This document shows, piece after piece, positions 37,511-43,418 of a DNA stretch of 43,418 nt. The stretch's first letter is position 1, and every line of letters begins with the position of its first letter. Under the pieces are notes generated by a model. That model saw nothing but the letters and a program-made list of their open reading frames with translations. It was not told the origin of the DNA and ran no database searches. The stretch spans positions 1 through 43,418 of the forward strand of contig URCA01000030.1 in assembly GCA_900546265.1 (NCBI GenBank). The letters run 5' to 3'. This stretch comes from an uncultured Oscillospiraceae bacterium. Lineage in GTDB: Bacteria > Bacillota > Clostridia > Oscillospirales > Acutalibacteraceae. The translations under genes and the position numbers were made by a program.

Positions 37511-39622
37511 ATGTGGAAAACGGATTTTAGCGGCATTCAGGGGAAAGATCCGGCCTTAGCGTGCCGTGTGGAGACGGTGGACGGTGTTCCCCGCCTGTTC
37601 ATCGGCGGAAAGGAGACGGCCCCGTTTCTCTTCTTCGGCAACAGCGAGGCGGAAAACTGGGAGCCAGTGCTGGCGGATGAAATCCGGATGGCGGCTGGAC
37701 GGGGGATTCACCTGCATTCCTTGGTGCTGCATCTGCCCTATATCGCGCCGGGCACCGACTGGCGGCAGGCGGATTTCTCCCATTTTCAAAAGGTGATGGA
37801 CTACTGCATCGCGGCCGATCCCGAGGCGCTGGTGTTTCCCCGGATTTGCATGCACCATCCGGGGGTGGACTGGTGGCGGGAGCATCATCCCGAAGCGCTG
37901 GCGGTGTACGCGACCGGCAAAACGGGGGGGCCGAACATTGCGAGCGAGGAGTGGCTGAAGCAGGAGACGGACGCCCTTCTGGCCATGCTGGAGTATGTGC
38001 GGGCGCATCCCGACTACGACCGGCGGATTGTGGGATATCACATCTTTCCCCAGTATGTCGGGGAATGGATGAGCATGAACGGCCACTGCGACGGGGTGGA
38101 CCTCAGCGAGGCCAACCGGGCGATGTTCAACAGCTGGCTGAAAGAGCGGTACGGCACGGACGAGGCGCTGTCGGCCGCCTGGGGCCGCCGGGAGAGGCTG
38201 GGACAGGCGGCCATTCCGGTGCCGCCCAACAACGTGAATTTCCAGGAGGAGTGCCGCGGGCTGTTCCTGGACGTGGAGAAGCAGCGGGATGTGCTGGACG
38301 TTTACGATTACATCTCCGACTTGACGGCCCGGCGGATTGAAGAGCTGTCCGAGGTGATCAAGCGGGGCACCAACGGCAAGAGCCTGGTGATGCATTTTTA
38401 TGGGTACCTGTTCGAGCTGGGCGACCCGAAGACGGGACACCAGGCGCTGCGGCAAGTGCTGAACAGCCCGTATGTGGATGTGCTGTGCAGCCCGGTAGGG
38501 TATCTAGACCGGCTGGCGGGAGGCGTGCTGTCCCTGATGGCGCCGGTGGATTCGGTGCACGCTCACGGCAAGCTCTGGATGGTGGAGGACGACACCAAGA
38601 CCCATCTGGAGCCGCCGTCCACCGAGGACTATGGAGATCCCTTCAACCACCGAATCGAAACGGCGTGGGACACGGCGATGATCCACAAGCGCAACATGGC
38701 GGTCATTCTTTCCAGAGGACTGGGCGTGTGGTGGATGGATCTCTGGTCCCACGGCTGGCTGAGAGACGAGGGGATCTGGGAGAATATCGAGTCGCTCTGC
38801 GCCTTTTATCAGGCGTATCTGCCGCAGCTGAAGGGCGGATACAGCCCCGAGGTGGCGGTGGTGGGGGATGAGGACGGCATCAAGGCCTTCCGGGATCCCT
38901 GGAACCAGGCCAAGGCCGTGCTGCAGCAGAACATGCCGGCGCTTTACCGCAGCGGCGTGTCCTTCGGGCTGTATCTGCTGGACGACGTGCTCGATGGACA
39001 GGCGGCCACGGACTGCAAGCTGTATATTATTATCGGTGCCTACCGGCTCACGCGGGACAAGGCGGAGCGGCTGAAGGCCCGCCTGCATCGGGATGGCAAG
39101 ACGGTGCTGTGGCTCTATGGGGCCGACACGGCGGCGCGGACCTTCAGTGAGGAGGTCACCGGGTTCCGTACAGAGGCGCTGCCGGGGGAAAGGCGTCCCC
39201 TGCTGGAGGGCTGTCATCCCGAGTCGTACGCGTACGCCGTCCCGGTGGCTCCGGTGTATGCGGTGACGGATCCGGATGCCCGGTGCCTGGCGCGATTCCA
39301 AGGGACGGACGCCTGCGGCTTTGCGGTCAAGGACATGGGGACGTGGACATCGCTGTATTATGGCGGGCTGTCTCTCAGCGAGGAGGCGATCCGTCAGGCG
39401 GCGGCAATTGCGGGGGCGCATGTGTTTGCCGATGGCAACGACGTGCTGATTGCCGGGCAGGGCTTTATCGGCCTGTATGCCCGCTCAGAGGGGGTCAAGA
39501 CCCTGCGCCTGCCCGGCCGCTATACGGTTTACGACGAGGAAGGCCGCCCATTGTGCGGGCCGGTATCGGCGTTTGAGGTGACCTTCCGGCGGCACGAATG
39601 CCGGTATTACACCTATCGATAA
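37511..39622 (+). CDS. Cytoplasmic GH42-like glycoside hydrolase
   Basis: 703 residues from ATG 37511 (GGAGG 5 bases upstream). No signal or anchor. Same architecture as the preceding paralog without the stalk: IFPQYVGEW with likely acid/base Glu185, MFNSWLKERYGTDEALSAAW, KLWMVEDD with likely nucleophile Glu359, then the Rossmann-like domain (YRSGVSFGLYLLDDVLDG) and C-terminal beta domain (YTVYDEEGRPLCGPV). It should act on imported oligosaccharides. The conserved residue spacing supports a common catalytic mechanism for the two. The stop is followed by a strong hairpin before the next gene. Confidence 0.83.
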   Translation: MWKTDFSGIQGKDPALACRVETVDGVPRLFIGGKETAPFLFFGNSEAENWEPVLADEIRMAAGRGIHLHSLVLHLPYIAPGTDWRQADFSHFQKVMDYCIAADPEALVFPRICMHHPGVDWWREHHPEALAVYATGKTGGPNIASEEWLKQETDALLAMLEYVRAHPDYDRRIVGYHIFPQYVGEWMSMNGHCDGVDLSEANRAMFNSWLKERYGTDEALSAAWGRRERLGQAAIPVPPNNVNFQEECRGLFLDVEKQRDVLDVYDYISDLTARRIEELSEVIKRGTNGKSLVMHFYGYLFELGDPKTGHQALRQVLNSPYVDVLCSPVGYLDRLAGGVLSLMAPVDSVHAHGKLWMVEDDTKTHLEPPSTEDYGDPFNHRIETAWDTAMIHKRNMAVILSRGLGVWWMDLWSHGWLRDEGIWENIESLCAFYQAYLPQLKGGYSPEVAVVGDEDGIKAFRDPWNQAKAVLQQNMPALYRSGVSFGLYLLDDVLDGQAATDCKLYIIIGAYRLTRDKAERLKARLHRDGKTVLWLYGADTAARTFSEEVTGFRTEALPGERRPLLEGCHPESYAYAVPVAPVYAVTDPDARCLARFQGTDACGFAVKDMGTWTSLYYGGLSLSEEAIRQAAAIAGAHVFADGNDVLIAGQGFIGLYARSEGVKTLRLPGRYTVYDEEGRPLCGPVSAFEVTFRRHECRYYTYR

Positions 39623-39625
39623 ATA

Positions 39626-39655
39626 CCAAATCCCCCGCCTTGGCGGGGGATTTGG
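39626..39655 (+). other. Perfect hairpin between GH42-like and GH106-like genes
   Basis: CCAAATCCCCCGC (39626-39638) pairs with GCGGGGGATTTGG (39643-39655), loop CTTG. No T run follows; AGGAG of the next gene begins 4 bases later. More likely an mRNA-stability or translation-modulating element than a terminator. Confidence 0.65.
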
Positions 39656-39672
39656 CGTAGGAGTGAAAGCGT

Positions 39673-42171
39673 ATGCTGGAGTACGAGCGGTTCCGAAACC
39701 CGCCGGAAGGATACCGGCCCATGCCCTTCTGGTTCTGGAACGATCGCATCGAGGAGGACGAAATCACCCGCCAGATGACCCGGATGAAGGAGCAGCAGGT
39801 GGAGGCCTTCTTCATTCACGCGCGGCATGGGCTGCAAACGCCCTATCTGTCCGAGGAGTGGTTCGCGCGGATAGGGCACGTTCTGCGGGAGGCACAGCGG
39901 CTGGAAATGGGCGTCTGGCTGTACGATGAGAACAATTTTCCTTCTGGTTACGCAGGGGGGCGGGTGCTGGCGGAGAACCCTGCATTCTGCGGCAAGAATC
40001 TGCGGATGCGGGTGGTGGAGGCGGGAGAGCCGCTGACGCTCCCGGAGGGAAGCCGGTTGGAGGCCGTCTTTGTACTGGACGAGGCGGGCCGGTTTGTGCG
40101 GCGGGACGCGCCCTCTCTGAGCCAGCGCCGCTGGCTGTTCACGGTGACGGACACCCACTGGAAAACGGCTTTCTCGGAGGAGCTGTACATCGACGTGCTG
40201 AATCCCGCGACCACGCAGGTGTTTCTGCGGGTGACGCATGAGGAGTACCGCCGCCGGTTCGGTTCCCTGTTCGGCACGGTCATCCGGGGATTCTTTTCCG
40301 ATGAGGCGGGGTTCTACAACAATTTACAGCTGGACCCGTGGTCGGATCCGGGGGACAACGATACCCTGGTCTGGAGCGCGGGGGTGCCGGCGTATTTCCG
40401 TGAAAAGAACGGGTACGATCTGCTGGATCAGCTTCCCTTCCTGTTTATCTGGGATCCCGCGCGGTCACCCCGGGTGCGGCGGGATTTTCATGACACGGTC
40501 TGTTCCCTGTACCGGGAGAGTTTTCTGCTGCCCCAACGGGCCTACTGCGAGCGATACGGCATGGCCTTTGTGGGGCACCTCCACTGCGAGGATTATCTTC
40601 ATCTGCAGATTGCCACCCAAGGGGATTTTACCAGGGCGCTGGCGGCCTTCTCCTATGCGGGCTGCGATCGGATCGAGTACAGCGGCGAGAAGCTGACTGA
40701 AAAATTGGTAAGCTCGGTCGCGAATCAGTATGGGCAGGAGCGGGTATTGTCCGAATCGTTTGCCCAGGGCGGCTGGGGGTTCACGTATGCGGATTTACGG
40801 CGCTGGACTGATTACCAGCTGGTACGGGGCGTCAATTTGGTGGTGCCCCACGCGTTTTACTATTCGGTGCGGGGGGAGAGAAAGTTGGACTGCCCGCCCT
40901 CCTATTTTCTGCAAAGTCCGGGCTATCCCTGGTACCATTTGTATGCCGGGTACGCCGGTCGGTTGAGCGCCGTGCTGTCCGGCGGGCGGCCCCTATGTCA
41001 TTTGGCGGTGTATTATCCCACGGCGGCGGGACAGGCGCTTTACGACCCGGCCGATCGGGAGGCGGTTCGGCGGCTGGATCGGGATGTGCAGGACATCGCC
41101 CTGGGGCTGCAGGAGGCGCTGTACGATTACCAGTTCATCAACGACGAGGCGCTGGACGGCTTACAGCCGCAGGAAACGGGCTTTTGCTGTGGCCGATGCG
41201 CGTTCCGCGCCCTGCTGATTCCGGCGGCGCCGTATCTGCCCATGCAGGCGATGGAGGCTATCGCCCGTCTGGCGGAGCGGGGGATCCCGGTGGTTTTTCT
41301 CAGGGAACGGCCGCGGTGCATGGATCCGGCCCAGCAGGCACTGTTCGAAGAACGGTTGGCGGCGGTGCTCGCGTTACCGAATGCCGCGTATGTGGACGAT
41401 TACCGTTTATACCGCCAATACACCTATCGCTTCGATCCTGGCTGCCTGTGTGCGGCCGAAGGATTTGAGGAGGCTGTTCAGCCGCTGGTGCGGACGGAAG
41501 GCCGGATAAGCGGCGTGAGCTGCATGGCGCGGGAGTATGAAAATGGACGGGTATATTTCCTGGTCAACGAACAGGACGGGGAGCGGACGCTGCGCGGCCG
41601 CTTCCGCGAAAGCGGAGCGCCGGTGATTTGGGAGGCCCTGACTGGCGAACGGCATGCCTGCCCATACAGACTGGTTCGGGATGGTGTGGAGCTGGCTCTC
41701 GCGCTGCCGCCCTATGGTTCTATGCTGGTGGTGTTCGGGGATGACGTCCCGTCTGCCACACCGGAAAAACGTCTGGAGCGCCGGGTATATCTGGACGGGG
41801 ACTGGACGCTGCGCATCGACGGGCAGGTGCTGACCGGCGAGCTGTGCGGATGGGAAGAGCCATTACCGACCTATTCGGGCGAAGGCGTATACGAATACAC
41901 GGTGGAGCTGGGGGAAGAGGCGGACGCGGGGACCGCCGTTCTCTCCCTAGCGGAGGTAAACAGTCTGTGCGAGGCGGAGATAAACGGGCAGTCGGCGGGC
42001 GTGCTTCTCTGGCGGCCCTACCGTCTGGAAACCGGGTTGTTTCATGCGGGAACGAACCATATCCGCCTGAAGGCGGTCAACACCCTGGCCAACGCCTATG
42101 AGGGGCGGCCGCTGCCTTCGGGGATCCGCGGGCCGGCGGTTCTCGATTTGTTGAGGGAGGAATCGAAATGA
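39673..42171 (+). CDS. GH106-like alpha-L-rhamnosidase, cytoplasmic
   Basis: 832 residues. The N-terminal catalytic barrel has the family hallmarks PMPFWFWNDRIEEDEITRQM (about 16-35), VEAFFIHARHGL, GVWLYDENNFPSGYAGG, GFFSDEAGFYNN and the acidic IEYSGEKLTEKL and LSESFAQGGWGF segments. The C-terminus adds beta-sandwich domains (DGDWTLRIDGQ; EVNSLCEAEINGQSAG; FHAGTNHIRLKAVNTLAN). GH106 enzymes remove alpha-L-rhamnose from complex glycans such as rhamnogalacturonan II. No signal peptide. AGGAG lies 9 bases before ATG 39673. The stop overlaps the next gene's ATG. It is the best clue to the locus substrate. Confidence 0.85.
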   Translation: MLEYERFRNPPEGYRPMPFWFWNDRIEEDEITRQMTRMKEQQVEAFFIHARHGLQTPYLSEEWFARIGHVLREAQRLEMGVWLYDENNFPSGYAGGRVLAENPAFCGKNLRMRVVEAGEPLTLPEGSRLEAVFVLDEAGRFVRRDAPSLSQRRWLFTVTDTHWKTAFSEELYIDVLNPATTQVFLRVTHEEYRRRFGSLFGTVIRGFFSDEAGFYNNLQLDPWSDPGDNDTLVWSAGVPAYFREKNGYDLLDQLPFLFIWDPARSPRVRRDFHDTVCSLYRESFLLPQRAYCERYGMAFVGHLHCEDYLHLQIATQGDFTRALAAFSYAGCDRIEYSGEKLTEKLVSSVANQYGQERVLSESFAQGGWGFTYADLRRWTDYQLVRGVNLVVPHAFYYSVRGERKLDCPPSYFLQSPGYPWYHLYAGYAGRLSAVLSGGRPLCHLAVYYPTAAGQALYDPADREAVRRLDRDVQDIALGLQEALYDYQFINDEALDGLQPQETGFCCGRCAFRALLIPAAPYLPMQAMEAIARLAERGIPVVFLRERPRCMDPAQQALFEERLAAVLALPNAAYVDDYRLYRQYTYRFDPGCLCAAEGFEEAVQPLVRTEGRISGVSCMAREYENGRVYFLVNEQDGERTLRGRFRESGAPVIWEALTGERHACPYRLVRDGVELALALPPYGSMLVVFGDDVPSATPEKRLERRVYLDGDWTLRIDGQVLTGELCGWEEPLPTYSGEGVYEYTVELGEEADAGTAVLSLAEVNSLCEAEINGQSAGVLLWRPYRLETGLFHAGTNHIRLKAVNTLANAYEGRPLPSGIRGPAVLDLLREESK

Positions 42172-43127
42172 CACCGCGGGACATCTTTTTAAACACACTG
42201 AATTTTCAGCCGGTATCCCGGCTGCCCAGGGTGGAATGGGCGGCCTGGTGGGATAAAACCATCGCCCGCTGGGAGAATGAGGGGCTCCCCAAGGGATTGT
42301 CCTTCGAGGATTCGCTTCGGTATTTCGGGCTGGATGTTATGCAGTGCCTGATGGCCCAGGCGGGCAAGGCATCCATCCATAACGAAGAGGAGTACGAAGC
42401 GGTTCGGGGAGAGCTGTATACCGACCGGCTGATTGACACGGTGGTGGAAAATGCCCGCCGGCTCCTGCCGGCACAGGAGCGGGGGGAGTGTATCGTCCGG
42501 CTGTTCCTGGACGGGTTCTTCTGGCATCCGCGGGATTTGCTGGGCATCGAGGATCATCTGTATGCGTTTTATGATCAGCCGGATTTGCTGCATCGGATCA
42601 ACGACGATTTGCTGGAGTATGAACTGCGGGTGCTCGATCGGGTACTGGACGTGATGCGGCCTGATTTGGTCGGGATTGCCGAGGATATGTCCTACAACAA
42701 CGGCCCCATGCTGTCCAAAGCCTGCTACGACGAGTTTCTGTACCCGTATTATCAGAAACTGCTGGTGCCGCTGAAACAGGCGGGCGTTCATGTGTTCGTC
42801 GACACGGACGGCCTGGTGACAGACATGATCCCCTGGCTACTGAACAGCGGCATCGAGGGCGTCTATCCCCTGGAGCGGCAGGCCGGGGTGGATCTCTGCG
42901 AGCTGCGGCGGGAGTATCCGAGCCTGCTGATGATGGGCGGTTTTGATAAAATGACCATGAGCCGCGGCGAGGATGCGATGCGGCGGGAATTTGAGCGTCT
43001 TCTGCCGGTGATGCGCTCGGGCGGATATGTGCTGTCGGTGGATCATCAGACGCCGCCGGAGGTATCCTTGGATAATTACCAGATCTATATCCGGCTGCTC
43101 CGCGAATACACCGCCGGGGATAAATAA
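42168..43127 (+). CDS. Uroporphyrinogen decarboxylase (URO-D) family protein, not heme type
   Basis: 319 residues. It begins MTPRDIFLNTLNFQPVSRLP as in URO-D/MtaA-like proteins and has the barrel strands and segments GIAEDMSYNNGPMLSKACY, PYYQKLLVPLKQAGVHVFVD (cited in part), IEGVYPLERQAGVDLCELR and MMGGFDKMTMSRG. The MRQAGR motif of true uroporphyrinogen decarboxylases is missing; the equivalent part reads VEWAAWWDK. Members of this group are common in clostridial glycan loci, with no established activity. No corrinoid protein or methyltransferase partner is nearby. ATGA overlap with the GH106-like gene shows translational coupling. It is the last gene of the operon. Confidence 0.85.
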   Translation: MTPRDIFLNTLNFQPVSRLPRVEWAAWWDKTIARWENEGLPKGLSFEDSLRYFGLDVMQCLMAQAGKASIHNEEEYEAVRGELYTDRLIDTVVENARRLLPAQERGECIVRLFLDGFFWHPRDLLGIEDHLYAFYDQPDLLHRINDDLLEYELRVLDRVLDVMRPDLVGIAEDMSYNNGPMLSKACYDEFLYPYYQKLLVPLKQAGVHVFVDTDGLVTDMIPWLLNSGIEGVYPLERQAGVDLCELRREYPSLLMMGGFDKMTMSRGEDAMRREFERLLPVMRSGGYVLSVDHQTPPEVSLDNYQIYIRLLREYTAGDK

Positions 43128-43155
43128 AAAAGGGGCGCGCCTGCAAGGCGCGCCC
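43125..43155. terminator. Hairpin after the operon, canonical for leftward transcription
   Basis: GGGCGCGCCT (43133-43142) pairs with AGGCGCGCCC (43146-43155). The A-rich stretch just before it gives a T run only when read on the minus strand, so it is a textbook terminator for transcripts coming from the right; for the operon it is only a stem. Confidence 0.65.
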
Positions 43156-43367
43156 GGAAGAAAAGAGGAGGGAGAAAAGAAGGTATATGTAAATCCTCCA
43201 GGAAGGAGGCCTTGTCGATAGTCTGCCGTTCCGGCAGTAAAGGGGATTTCCCAGGGATGTTATCGGTTCCCTCTTGGGATGCTTTTAGTATACCGGGTAA
43301 ATGTGTCCGTAAGTTGAACCAAAACGAAAAAAACTGCAAAGGTAAAATGAACGATTTCTGAAAAAGT
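43156..43367. other. Intergenic region, no gene seen
   Basis: About 210 bases with purine-rich sequence and small hairpins: CTCC/GGAG near 43195-43207 and CTGCCG/CGGCAG near 43223-43237. No convincing ORF with a ribosome site, no promoter with both boxes. Confidence 0.6.
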
Positions 43368-43418
43368 CATGACCACCCGTAAAACGGGTGGCATGAAGGA
43401 GCCCTAGAAGGGCATAGG
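43368..43418. mobile_element. Possible end of an IS200/IS605-family element
   Basis: CATG, a bulged A, then CCACCCGT (43373-43380) pairs through loop AAA with ACGGGTGG (43384-43391) and CATG (43392-43395). A second small hairpin GCCC/GGGC follows at 43401-43413. Bulged palindromes close to the end are the recognition form of Y1-transposase elements. The transposase gene would lie beyond the window. Confidence 0.4.

Overview
The window looks like a chromosomal piece of a GC-rich anaerobic Firmicute of class Clostridia, probably an Oscillospiraceae/Ruminococcaceae-type gut or rumen organism. The evidence is a type III glutamine synthetase, an ANTAR-type antiterminator regulator, lysine synthesis through DapL, Shine-Dalgarno sites of the AAGGAGG type, a candidate (S/N/P)PxTG sorting signal and a large ABC-transporter glycan locus. 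Species cannot be named from sequence reading alone. Most of the window is GC-rich; about 5.0-8.0 kb is clearly AT-richer.

Left end (1-4953): the 3' end of a 23S rRNA gene with a terminator and no 5S gene behind it, then a cytoplasmic sulfatase, a convergent Sir2 deacylase and glutamine synthetase III. The glutamine synthetase has a consensus promoter and a leader that can fold either a textbook intrinsic terminator or an overlapping hairpin with an ANTAR-like A-A-G-G-G-C loop. The AT-rich part (5018-7854) holds two small lipoproteins around a secreted subtilisin-like protease. The best ribosome site of that protease lies in the wrong frame, as if one base had been lost from an A tract.

Nitrogen, arginine/pyrimidine and lysine block (7991-15241): an ANTAR response regulator, carA, then a 1345-residue in-frame fusion of carbamoyl-phosphate synthase large subunit with diaminopimelate epimerase (CarB-DapF), then dapL. 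A tRNA-Lys(UUU) unit with promoter and terminator follows, then a decayed partial copy of the tRNA with its own terminator.

Right half (16165-43127): all genes point right. A repeat-containing, probably sortase-anchored surface protein comes first. After a terminator comes a tightly packed locus of 15 genes: AraC regulator, two solute-binding proteins that each carry extra carbohydrate-binding-like domains, two separate pairs of ABC permeases, an NHL/TPR/YIP1 membrane protein, a DUF5696-type exported protein, an ADP-ribosylglycohydrolase-family protein with extra beta domains, a membrane-anchored surface protein sharing a domain with the repeat protein, two GH42-like glycosidases (one membrane-anchored, one cytoplasmic), a GH106-like alpha-L-rhamnosidase and a UroD-family protein. 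No ABC ATPase is present, so the permeases probably share an ATPase encoded elsewhere. The locus reads as a system for sensing, binding, importing and dismantling a complex, perhaps rhamnose- and galactose-containing, glycan. Its substrate and several of its parts are undescribed as far as I can tell. The last 50 bases carry a bulged palindrome like the end of an IS200/IS605-family element.
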